Source of the DNA: Falsiphaeobacter marinintestinus
Lineage (GTDB): Bacteria > Pseudomonadota > Alphaproteobacteria > Rhodobacterales > Rhodobacteraceae
Assembly (NCBI RefSeq): GCF_007923355.1
Contig: NZ_VOGO01000006.1
Span: 186,001-250,000 of the forward strand
DNA length: 64,000 nucleotides
Direction: 5' to 3'
The notes below the pieces were generated by a model. It was given only the letters and a program-made list of their open reading frames with translations, was not told where the DNA came from and did not search any database. Below, one piece after another: positions 17,245-25,354 of this stretch. Within the stretch, counting starts at the first letter, position 1; each line of letters begins with the position of its first letter. Both the position numbers and the translations under genes were made by a program.

Positions 17245-19155
17245 GTGACATGGACACAGGGTGGCCTTGGCGAACTAGACGATGATGCTTTGCTTCCCTG
17301 TGATATTCGCGCGGGATTTCACAAGCCATTTGCTGAATCGGTTATGGATCACGGGTTCGGAGAACCGGTCAGCTATCGGTTCAACAGCAAAGGGTATCGT
17401 GGCGAAGACCTGGACCCCGATGCAGCTTTTCGTATTTGTGTCGTCGGAGAAAGCCATGCCACTGGCCACGGTGTCGCGATCGAACAGTCCTTTGGCCACA
17501 GGCTGAAGCTGCACATCGCGCAGGCGCTGGATCTTGAAGCGGCTCGGGTGAACTGCCTGAACTTTGCGGCAAGCGGTACGTCGGCAGACTATTGCACGCG
17601 CACGATTTATCGCCAGCTTACCCGGTTTCCCGCCGATCTGGTTGTTTGCAACATGCCGGTTCCGGATCGGGTCGAGTATTTCCACGGCAGCGAACCCAAG
17701 ACTTTGAACCTTCGACTGCTGGATCCTGCACGATTGGAAGACGCCCCCGAGCCGCTTCTGGCATTTGCCGATTTTTATACACCTCAAATGGGCGACGTCG
17801 GATTGCTCAAGAACCTGCTGTTGATACAGGAGTTCTGCCGGCAACGCGGCATTGGCCATGTGCAAGCCCTGCAACACAGGCTGCGCGCCGGGCCGCGCGC
17901 CAAACATGTGTTTCCTTTCCGCGCGCCACTGGATGATGCGGGCTTTCTGGACAATCAACTGTTCAGCATACGGCCTGACAAAGCAGCGGATGGAAAGCAC
18001 GCCGGTCCGCGCACTCATGCGGGCTATGCGATTGCGGTTTTGGACAAGTATGCGCAGGCATTGTCTGGTCAGCGCGATCCGGAACGGGCGCGCAGGTTGG
18101 TGCAATACGTCGAGAAGACCAAGCAGACCGACCCCGATTGGGCATTCTGTCAGGACGCCGTGATGGATGTCCGTGGTCCGGTCAGACGTCGCGCGCCGGC
18201 GCCCGGGGCGATGGGACAAGGACTGGCGGGGGTGCAAAAGTCGGATGTGCGGCCTGATCTGCATGTCCCTTTAACCGAAACCTGTTCTTACGCCGCCGAC
18301 ACGTTCGGCGATGTGACCTATCGCTTCAACAGCAAAGGGTACCGGGGGGAAGAACCGGACCCCCAGGCCAAGTTCCGCATATGCGTGATCGGCGATGACG
18401 ACGCGTTCGGCACCGGCATGGCTTTGGAGCAGACTTTCGGCCATGTTCTGAAAGCCGAAATCGCGGTCGCGCTTGGGTTACCTCGCGATCAGGTGACCGT
18501 CGTCAACTTGTCGGCCACAGGGCAGTCGGCGGATTACTGTGTCCGAACAATCTTTCGCCAGCTGACAGGTTTCCCGGTTGATCTGGTGATCTGCAAATTG
18601 CCTCCACCCCAACGTGTCGAATACTGTTCGGGCGAGTCTGGCTTTCAATCGATGGATGCCGCGTCTGTCACCGCGCAGAACATTGATGAGGTGCCGATCC
18701 CGCTTGCTGCCTATGCCGGTTTCTATACCGAGGATATGGGGCAGGTGGCCCAGATCAAGAACATGCTGATGCTGCAACAGTTTTGCACGCGGCAGGGATA
18801 TGGCCTTGTTCTGGCCAGTGAAAACCTGCCGCTGGCCACCCGCCGCAGCGCTTTTTTGACCGGGTTTGATGCCGCGTTAGACCCGGCGCACATACTGGAT
18901 GATCAGGTGTTCCGGATCCGGCCTGACAAGGCTGCAGATCAGATCCATGCCGGGCCGCGCACGCACAGGGCCTTTGCAATCGCGGTTCTGCAACAATACG
19001 CGAACGGCCTTCCTGACACGGGGGAACACAGCTTGGCTGCACGGCTGCGCAAGCATGTGACACACCTTATCGAAAGCGACCCTGACTGGTCTTTCTGTCA
19101 ACAACAGGTGGCTAGGACCAAGGCCGACGCAACCGACACGGCGGAACATGCATGA
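17245..19155 (+). CDS. Tandem-duplicated SGNH-fold protein, second copy lacking the nucleophile
   Basis: The 636-residue protein is two copies of one domain of roughly 315 residues. Shared landmarks are 'YRFNSKGYRGE' (residues about 44 and 360), 'QSFGH/QTFGH', 'SADYC-RTI' and 'IRPDKAAD..HAGPRTH'. Copy 1 has 'VVGESHATGHG' with the expected Ser nucleophile (Ser70) and D-x2-H at 249-252. Copy 2 reads 'VIGDDDAFGTG', so Ser is replaced by Asp, while its D-x2-H is kept. Copy 1 could be an esterase or acyl/acetyl transferase; copy 2 is probably inactive. The GTG at 17245 (AGGAGA eight bases upstream) is preferred to the GTG at 17218. It overlaps the Rieske gene by four bases. Confidence 0.8.
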   Translation: MTWTQGGLGELDDDALLPCDIRAGFHKPFAESVMDHGFGEPVSYRFNSKGYRGEDLDPDAAFRICVVGESHATGHGVAIEQSFGHRLKLHIAQALDLEAARVNCLNFAASGTSADYCTRTIYRQLTRFPADLVVCNMPVPDRVEYFHGSEPKTLNLRLLDPARLEDAPEPLLAFADFYTPQMGDVGLLKNLLLIQEFCRQRGIGHVQALQHRLRAGPRAKHVFPFRAPLDDAGFLDNQLFSIRPDKAADGKHAGPRTHAGYAIAVLDKYAQALSGQRDPERARRLVQYVEKTKQTDPDWAFCQDAVMDVRGPVRRRAPAPGAMGQGLAGVQKSDVRPDLHVPLTETCSYAADTFGDVTYRFNSKGYRGEEPDPQAKFRICVIGDDDAFGTGMALEQTFGHVLKAEIAVALGLPRDQVTVVNLSATGQSADYCVRTIFRQLTGFPVDLVICKLPPPQRVEYCSGESGFQSMDAASVTAQNIDEVPIPLAAYAGFYTEDMGQVAQIKNMLMLQQFCTRQGYGLVLASENLPLATRRSAFLTGFDAALDPAHILDDQVFRIRPDKAADQIHAGPRTHRAFAIAVLQQYANGLPDTGEHSLAARLRKHVTHLIESDPDWSFCQQQVARTKADATDTAEHA

Positions 19156-20468
19156 CGTCGACTGAAACAAACCCCAATGCAACCCAGGATACTCCGTTTG
19201 ATTGGCGGAATTGTTGGTACCCGGTCGCCTTCCTGCAGGATCTGCCACGCGATACACCGACTGGGTTTACGATCTATGACGAGCCGCTGATGCTCTATTT
19301 CGACGGGGCAGGTCAGCCGGTTTGCCTGGAAGACCGCTGTCCGCACAGGGCCGCGCGTTTGTCGGACGGACATGTCCGGGGCGGTCGGATCGAGTGCATG
19401 TACCATGGCTGGCAATTTGACGGCGAAGGCACCTGCCACCACATTCCCCAATGGGTCGAAGGCACGCCTCTGCCGATCAAATCCTGCGTTCGCTCCTATC
19501 CGGTTATCCAGCGGCGCGACATCGTCTGGATCTGGGCGGGTGATCCTGACAAGGCCGACCCGGATTTGCTGCCCTGTGACGCAGACATTGCCGATCCGGA
19601 TTTGCATGTGGTCACGTTCCAGATGGATCTGCCCTATGATCAAAGCTATCTGATCGAAAACGTGATTGATGTGGCCCACATCCATATTGCCCATGACGGC
19701 GTGCGCGGTGGCGGCATGCGCGAAGCTGCGAAACCACTGAAGTTCGAGATGTCAGACGTCACGGAAAAAGGCTTCAGCAGCCGGTTCCGGTCACTGGGGT
19801 TGGAACGCGACCGGGACAGCGCAGACTTACAGGGCGCGCTGGTCGAATTCGTCGCGCCGAACCTGATCCGCTATGCCTCAGAATACAGTCAAAGCGATCT
19901 GGTGGCGGGGTTAGAGCTGTATTCGCTGCCGTTGGGCAAGGATCGCTGCCGGTTGCTGTATCGCAAGTTCAGCAACTTCAACGGCTGGCGCGAACGGATC
20001 AAGCCCCGCTGGATGGAGCATCAGGTTCAGTGCATGATCCTTGAACAGGACATGAGCGTCGTGGTCGGGCAGGCCGAGGCGACCGAGAAATTCGATGGTC
20101 CGCTCAAATCGATGTGGCTGCCATTGGCCACGTCTGATCGGCTGGTCGTCGAGTACCGCAAGTGGCTGGACCGCTTCGGCACAGCGTTACCGTTCTATCG
20201 CGGCTTTACCACGCGCAAAGACGCCGCAGCGCCAGGTCGTCCGCCGCCTATGGGCCGGTCGCGTCAACACACCGCAATCTGTTCAACCTGCAGCCGCGTT
20301 GTGCGCCGGATCGAGCAGGCCCGCATAGCGTTGCGCGTTTGGGTCGCGGCCTGCGCCGGGCTGGGCGTGCTGGCCGGTGGGGGATCTGCCGCTGTTGCCC
20401 CTGTCATCGGCGCGGCGTTGGGGCTGGGCGGTCTTGCCGCGCTCAAACGGTTCCGCAAGCGGTTCTGA
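19152..20468 (+). CDS. Rieske oxygenase of the pheophorbide a oxygenase (PaO)-like type
   Basis: The 438-residue protein has a Rieske 2Fe-2S site C63-x-H65...C82-x2-H85 and a mononuclear iron site N170-x2-D173-x2-H176-x4-H181. After the catalytic domain comes a CSTC motif (C377 and C380) and a hydrophobic Gly/Ala-rich segment of about 45 residues ending in a basic tail. This C-terminal C-x2-C plus membrane anchor is the hallmark of the PaO/Tic55 group of plants and cyanobacteria. Such enzymes hydroxylate or demethylate a membrane-associated substrate with electrons from a ferredoxin. No ferredoxin gene is adjacent. It is coupled by overlap to the tandem SGNH gene and followed by a methyltransferase. 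Confidence 0.85.
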   Translation: MTSTETNPNATQDTPFDWRNCWYPVAFLQDLPRDTPTGFTIYDEPLMLYFDGAGQPVCLEDRCPHRAARLSDGHVRGGRIECMYHGWQFDGEGTCHHIPQWVEGTPLPIKSCVRSYPVIQRRDIVWIWAGDPDKADPDLLPCDADIADPDLHVVTFQMDLPYDQSYLIENVIDVAHIHIAHDGVRGGGMREAAKPLKFEMSDVTEKGFSSRFRSLGLERDRDSADLQGALVEFVAPNLIRYASEYSQSDLVAGLELYSLPLGKDRCRLLYRKFSNFNGWRERIKPRWMEHQVQCMILEQDMSVVVGQAEATEKFDGPLKSMWLPLATSDRLVVEYRKWLDRFGTALPFYRGFTTRKDAAAPGRPPPMGRSRQHTAICSTCSRVVRRIEQARIALRVWVAACAGLGVLAGGGSAAVAPVIGAALGLGGLAALKRFRKRF

Positions 20469-20481
20469 AAAGGAGAGCAGG

Positions 20482-21318
20482 ATGACAGACCCGGCCCGAA
20501 ACGAAACCGTCCGCACGTTTTATGGCGAGATGCCGTTCAACTATTGGAGCGATGTGTCACAAGCGGCAAACAGCGTGCGCAGCAATCCGTTACAGGCCTA
20601 TTGCGACCTTGATGATCTGTTGGAAGGCATGCAAACTCCGTCTGTTCTGGAAATCGGCTGTGGCGCGGGGTGGGCATCGAATTCACTGGCGCTTCACTAT
20701 GGGGCCAATGTCACGGCGGTCGATTTCACGGCCACCGCGCTGGACCGTGCACGAGAGGTGTCGGCCCATCTCGGGCTTGAAGCGCAGACACGGTTCATCG
20801 AAAGCGATTTGTTCCGGTTCGAGACCGAACAGACATTCGACCTGGTTCTCAGTATCGGCGTTCTTCATCACACCCATGATTGCCGAAGGGCTTTCGCCAA
20901 GGCGGCCAGTTTTGTGAAACCCGGCGGATACCTTTTTGTGGGTCTCTATCATCTGTACGGGCGGCGTCCGTTTCTTGGCATGTTCCACGACATCCTTGCA
21001 ACCGAAGGCGAAGAGGCAGCGTTTGACCGCTACGCCGCGCTGCACAGCCAATCGCAGGACGCAACGCACGTTAAATCGTGGTTTCGCGATCAGGTGCTGC
21101 ATCCCCAAGAGACCCAACATAGCCTGGAAGAAGTGATGGGCTGGCTTGACGACGCGGGCTTTGCGTTGCTGTCCACGAACCTCAATGGCTATGATGACGT
21201 ATCGGATCGCGCGAACATGATCGAAACCGAGAAGACGTTTGAGGCCCTGTCGAACCAGCGGAACCGCATTGAAGGCCGCTATTTTCCGGGCTTCTTTACG
21301 GTTTTGGCACAGCGATGA
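20482..21318 (+). CDS. Class I SAM-dependent methyltransferase
   Basis: The 278-residue protein has motif I 'VLEIGCGAGWASNSLA' (about residue 56), motif II 'AVDFTATALDRA', and 'FDLVLSIGVLHHTHD' as motif IV. The rest is a variable substrate domain. An AAAAGGAGAGCAGG ribosome-binding site precedes the ATG at 20482. It begins 13 bases after the Rieske gene and belongs to the same operon. It may methylate the product made by the oxygenase. The target atom (O, N or C) cannot be told from the sequence. Confidence 0.85.
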   Translation: MTDPARNETVRTFYGEMPFNYWSDVSQAANSVRSNPLQAYCDLDDLLEGMQTPSVLEIGCGAGWASNSLALHYGANVTAVDFTATALDRAREVSAHLGLEAQTRFIESDLFRFETEQTFDLVLSIGVLHHTHDCRRAFAKAASFVKPGGYLFVGLYHLYGRRPFLGMFHDILATEGEEAAFDRYAALHSQSQDATHVKSWFRDQVLHPQETQHSLEEVMGWLDDAGFALLSTNLNGYDDVSDRANMIETEKTFEALSNQRNRIEGRYFPGFFTVLAQR

Positions 21319-21400
21319 AGGGTCACGGGATCGACTTGTTTCCAGCTATGCCTGGGTTAAGTGGTCGGACTCGGACAATGGGCAGAAAAGGACGGATGCT

Positions 21401-23035
21401 ATGCTTCCCAAGCTGACAAGACTCGTATTGGCATGTGGTGTGGTCCTCGCTTTGGCGGCCACACCCACCCTTCTGACAGCGGGACCGGTAGAAGATCAGA
21501 TCCGCGCGGTCACAACGTCGTTCGCGGGGGGGCGATCCGGGGAAGTCGGTGGTGCGGCGCTGGAAGCTGAGGCGGTGCTGCCGGGCCTGTATGAGAAGCG
21601 GGATTACGCTCCGGTCTGGTTTGGGCGTCCTGGAGTCGAAGACTTGTTTGGCGAGTTGAACCATGGCATCGCGCAGGGGTTCCACCCCGGTGATTTTCAC
21701 CTGCCCTTGCTGTTCGATCTGCATGACGCGGCGCAATCGGGGAGGCCACAGGACATCGCGGCTTTTGATGTGGTTGCAACCGACGCGGCGATCACGCTGA
21801 TCCACCATGTCGTGTATGGCAAGGTGGATCCCGCAGCATTGGACAGCAATTGGAATTTCGCGCGGACAGTGATTCAGAACGACCCGGCGGACGTGCTGAA
21901 CGATTACCTCGATGGCGAAGGGTTCAGTGCCCTGATGCGCCGGATCGACATCGATAACCGCCAGTATGCTGACCTTGTCGACGCTTTGGCGCGGTACCGT
22001 GCCATCGCGTTGGACGGGGGCTGGCCGATGGTGCCCGACGACACGGTCCTGAAACCCGGCATGTCCGCACCTGCTGTTGCCGTATTGCGTAAGAGACTGG
22101 CAGTCGAGGGGGGATTGACCCAGACCGGCGTCGCCCCTGTCGCCACAGAGGGTCAAGACCCGATACTGGTGTATGACGATCTGCTGGCCGAAGATGTGCG
22201 GTTGTTTCAGGCACGCCATGGTCTTCAGGCAGATGGGGTTGTCGGGGGTAAAACATTTGCATCGTTAAACCGTCCGGTAGCTGACCGCATCGACCAGTTG
22301 CGGCTTAGCCTGGAACGCGGGCGGTGGCTGATGCGCGAAGTCGAAGATGAATTCGTGCTGGTCAACATCGCCGGCGCGCGCACTTTTCTGGTCAAAGCCG
22401 ATGGCACGGTCTGGACGACGCGATCGGTAACCGGATCAGCGTATCGCCAAACCCCGGTATTTCGCGATGAGATCCAATACATGGAGTTCAATCCGACCTG
22501 GACTGTCCCCAACTCGATATTCCGCAAGGACAAGCTGGCGAAGATCCGCAAGGATCCCGGGTATCTTGCGCGAAACAACTATTACGTCGTGCGTACCAGC
22601 GACCGAAAGGTGGTCTCGGCGTCATCCGTCAACTGGAACGCCAGCAACCCCGGGGTTACGCTGGTTCAGCGCCCGGGCCCCAACAATGCGCTGGGCGCGG
22701 TCAAGTTCATGTTTCCCAACAAGTTCGCGGTGTACCTGCACGACACCAACGATCGCAGTCTGTTTGATCGGAACGAACGTAACCTCAGTTCGGGTTGCGT
22801 CCGGTTGGAGCATCCGTTCGAGTTTGCCAATCTGTTGATGGAGGGCGACCCCGAATGGAGCCAGGCCAGAATGCAGGCCATTCTGGACAGCGCCAAAACC
22901 ACCCGCGTTGACCTGCCCAAACCGATGCCGGTCTTGCTGACCTACTGGACGGCTTGGGTCGAAGGTGCAGAGGTTCACTTTCGCGAGGACCCGTATCAGC
23001 GGGATGGAGCTGTTCTGAAAGCGCTGAACCGTTAA
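21401..23035 (+). CDS. L,D-transpeptidase, YcbB/LdtD type
   Basis: The 544-residue protein starts at 21401 after AAAAGGA with a signal peptide ('RLVLACGVVLALAATPTLLTA'; cut near residue 27). It then has the YcbB scaffold domain, a peptidoglycan-binding helix bundle with 'DVRLFQARHGLQADGVVGGKT', and a C-terminal YkuD domain with 'YLHDTND' and 'SSGCVRLEHP', catalytic Cys466. It makes 3-3 crosslinks between meso-diaminopimelate residues in the periplasm. The gene is followed tail-to-tail by the NUDIX gene of the GAK region and is not clearly part of a larger operon. Confidence 0.92.
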   Translation: MLPKLTRLVLACGVVLALAATPTLLTAGPVEDQIRAVTTSFAGGRSGEVGGAALEAEAVLPGLYEKRDYAPVWFGRPGVEDLFGELNHGIAQGFHPGDFHLPLLFDLHDAAQSGRPQDIAAFDVVATDAAITLIHHVVYGKVDPAALDSNWNFARTVIQNDPADVLNDYLDGEGFSALMRRIDIDNRQYADLVDALARYRAIALDGGWPMVPDDTVLKPGMSAPAVAVLRKRLAVEGGLTQTGVAPVATEGQDPILVYDDLLAEDVRLFQARHGLQADGVVGGKTFASLNRPVADRIDQLRLSLERGRWLMREVEDEFVLVNIAGARTFLVKADGTVWTTRSVTGSAYRQTPVFRDEIQYMEFNPTWTVPNSIFRKDKLAKIRKDPGYLARNNYYVVRTSDRKVVSASSVNWNASNPGVTLVQRPGPNNALGAVKFMFPNKFAVYLHDTNDRSLFDRNERNLSSGCVRLEHPFEFANLLMEGDPEWSQARMQAILDSAKTTRVDLPKPMPVLLTYWTAWVEGAEVHFREDPYQRDGAVLKALNR

Positions 23036-23047
23036 GGCCTGAACGGG

Positions 23048-23908
23048 TCAGATCGCGGCGACCATTGCACGCACTTGAGGTTGGTTCAGAAGCGTCATGG
23101 CCTCGGGTTTTGAGACCCAGCGGCGGACCCGGTGGTTCTCTTCCCAATCGCTGTTCGGGATGACGTGTGTAACCTCCATTGCATAGACGGTTACGTGGCA
23201 GTCTGCGCCCCATTTCTGATAGGTGTATGCGCCGATAGCTGCAGGTGTGATGCGGCCCAAAACGCCGGCCTCTTCTCGGGCTTCAACCGCGGCAGAGGCG
23301 GCAGGCGACAGCCCCGGTTCAACGATTCCCTTCGGCACGACACAATGGCGGCCACTGCTGGACCCAACGATCAGAATTTGCGTGTCTGGTCCTGATCCCC
23401 GATACGGGACCGCTGCGGATTGGGTGTAATAGTATGCTGGGCGTTCACGACGATCTGACCCGTTTGGTGCCGGGTAGGGAAACAGATCCGGCAGGCTGTC
23501 CGGGTCAATGATCTGACCCAAGTTTGCCTGACCTTTGTCCAAGACGAGATGGACCAGGGTGCCGGGTTTTACCTTCAGGTCCAAAGAAAAGGACCGCAAC
23601 AGCGCGGTCACGGATTTGGGCCGCGCAACCAGCAAAATTCGCTCGGACATGGACGGGAAGACGGGCGAGCGGTCCCATGTTCCAATCCCACTTGCCGTCC
23701 AGCCCCCGGCTTTCAAAGCCTTCTCGGCCGTGACGCGGGCCCGGTGCCCGGGTTCGGCCAAGCACCGGTCAGGGCGCAGATCCGCGCACGCCATCCACGC
23801 GCCGGTCTTCTGGGCCTGGCGTTTCCCTTTGGTGCGCAATGGTCGGTCGGCTTTCGGGGCGTTCCAGGTCTTGTCCGCCTTACCGGCCGAGAGCAGCAAA
23901 AGTTCCAT
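23048..23908 (-). CDS. NUDIX hydrolase with a degenerate SixA-like N-terminal domain
   Basis: The C-terminal part of this 286-residue protein holds a NUDIX box ('GIVEPGLSPAASAAVEAREE', with catalytic E-E kept and the usual first Arg replaced). The first 130 residues resemble the phosphohistidine phosphatase SixA ('DRPLRTKGKRQAQKTGAWMA', 'PGHRARVTAEKAL'). The catalytic R-H-G is S-A-G here and the second His is Arg, so it should be inactive as a phosphatase. The start at 23908 has AGGA nine bases upstream. The gene lies 33 bases after the CofD-like gene on the same strand, so it is probably in the GAK system. Substrates could be a nucleoside or inositol polyphosphate; unknown. Confidence 0.75.
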   Translation of the reverse strand: MELLLLSAGKADKTWNAPKADRPLRTKGKRQAQKTGAWMACADLRPDRCLAEPGHRARVTAEKALKAGGWTASGIGTWDRSPVFPSMSERILLVARPKSVTALLRSFSLDLKVKPGTLVHLVLDKGQANLGQIIDPDSLPDLFPYPAPNGSDRRERPAYYYTQSAAVPYRGSGPDTQILIVGSSSGRHCVVPKGIVEPGLSPAASAAVEAREEAGVLGRITPAAIGAYTYQKWGADCHVTVYAMEVTHVIPNSDWEENHRVRRWVSKPEAMTLLNQPQVRAMVAAI

Positions 23909-23941
23909 TTGATTGCGTCCTGAGCCAGGTGGCAAAGCTAG

Positions 23942-25129
23942 TCAGGTCAACGACACTAAAGCTTCGCACAATTTCTGTGGATCATAGCGGGTGGGCGTTT
24001 CAGCAAAGCCGAGATCGGTAGCCACACATTGCACGCCATGGGTTTGTTCAACGTCGCGCCGGTCCGATTTATCAACGGCTCCTTTATCGCATAAAACATG
24101 TGTCATCAGGTCGCTTGACGGGCACTTTGAACCGGCATCCGACCGTAATGCCGAAAGGATGGCCCCAACCTGATCGGCCAGCGTCATTCCGGGGCATTCC
24201 GGATCAGTTCCCAAGCTTGGAACATACAGTTTTGGTACGGCGCGTTTCGCGATGGTTTGGCCCACCGACAGTGGCAGCAAGTTCGCGATCACACTGGTAT
24301 ACAGGCTGCCGGGCGCATAACAGATCAGATCGGCCTGCTCGATCAGGCGGCGGTTGCGCTTGGGCAGGGGGCAGGTGTCGGCGCTGATTTCCTGACTGTC
24401 CCGGGCCAGGAACAGGCGCTTGATCGGCTGCGCCAACGGGGGCACCTCTTTGCCGGACAACTCGCGCTGCCCGATGATACGCGATCCATCCGCAAGGTCG
24501 GCTCCGATCTGAAGGTTGTCGTCGACGATGGCCCGTACCGTTCCCTGTACGCCGACCATCTTGGACATCAGAAACAGCACCGGTTCCAGGGCGCGGCCAT
24601 TGGCGAAATACCCTCCCGTCAGGATGAGATTGCCGACGCTGGCGTGGCGAAAATCGAAGTCATCCGGTTTCCTGTCGTCAAAGGCTTGCAACTGGACAAG
24701 GATCAGGTTGCGCATCGGCTGCGGAATGGCTTGCATCAGGGGATGAGTACCTGTGCAGAGCGCGCGGTATTCATCGTTCAGCGTCCGAGACCCGCCTTCG
24801 CGCGGCAATCTGTACGAAAACAGGCGAAAAATGTCCGGTTGGCCCAGCACGGTTTCATCCGCAAGCGCCATAAGACGGCTGCGCAAATCTCCGACGGCGG
24901 GCATGTCGAAGGCCAGTCGCAAGACCTGACTGCTGCCGCCGCTGTCGAACGGCGTGATCAGGTGGGATGAATTGTGGGAATAGGTTTTCAACCGCCGCGC
25001 CACACCGTTCAGCGCGCTGCCACCCGAAAAGAACAGCATTCGCGCTCCAAGGGTGGGCATTGCCTTTGCCCGGGCGACACGCAACGCATCAGGCGTTTCC
25101 ACGACACGCGAGATTTTCAGGTCTGACAT
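23942..25129 (-). CDS. GAK system CofD-like protein
   Basis: The 395-residue protein has the CofD/YvcK landmark 'FFSGGSALNGVARRLK' at the N-terminus, followed by 'ITPFDSGGSSQVLR' and 'DLICYAPGSLYTSVIANLL' in the second half. CofD transfers a lactyl-phosphate-nucleotide moiety to deazaflavin; this longer variant is known only as part of the GAK (grasp-and-kinase) gene set and has no known reaction. GGAG lies eight bases before the ATG at 25129. It is divergent from the kinase genes across a 225-base gap that presumably holds promoters for both operons. Confidence 0.85.
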   Translation of the reverse strand: MSDLKISRVVETPDALRVARAKAMPTLGARMLFFSGGSALNGVARRLKTYSHNSSHLITPFDSGGSSQVLRLAFDMPAVGDLRSRLMALADETVLGQPDIFRLFSYRLPREGGSRTLNDEYRALCTGTHPLMQAIPQPMRNLILVQLQAFDDRKPDDFDFRHASVGNLILTGGYFANGRALEPVLFLMSKMVGVQGTVRAIVDDNLQIGADLADGSRIIGQRELSGKEVPPLAQPIKRLFLARDSQEISADTCPLPKRNRRLIEQADLICYAPGSLYTSVIANLLPLSVGQTIAKRAVPKLYVPSLGTDPECPGMTLADQVGAILSALRSDAGSKCPSSDLMTHVLCDKGAVDKSDRRDVEQTHGVQCVATDLGFAETPTRYDPQKLCEALVSLT

Positions 25130-25354
25130 ATGGTAGTCTCCGGCAGGTCCTGACATTGTCACTGACCTGTACCAAAGTCCCTGTACACCCTTGTGACCCC
25201 GCCAATGGTACATTTTTTACCTGTGACCCGGTCGAAAAGTCCGGGCTGACCTTTCAAATCCGGAGTACGACTGGTGCTGGCTCAGAAAATTACCGTGGCA
25301 TGCGTTTGACTTCTCTTTGTCAGCCCCGTGTGAGCGTGGTGATGGGGCAGGTCC

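Noticed and set aside
25130-25354. Several GTAC-containing short repeats in the divergent gap of the GAK locus
   Set aside because: Spacing and sequence are irregular, so no operator could be defined with confidence.
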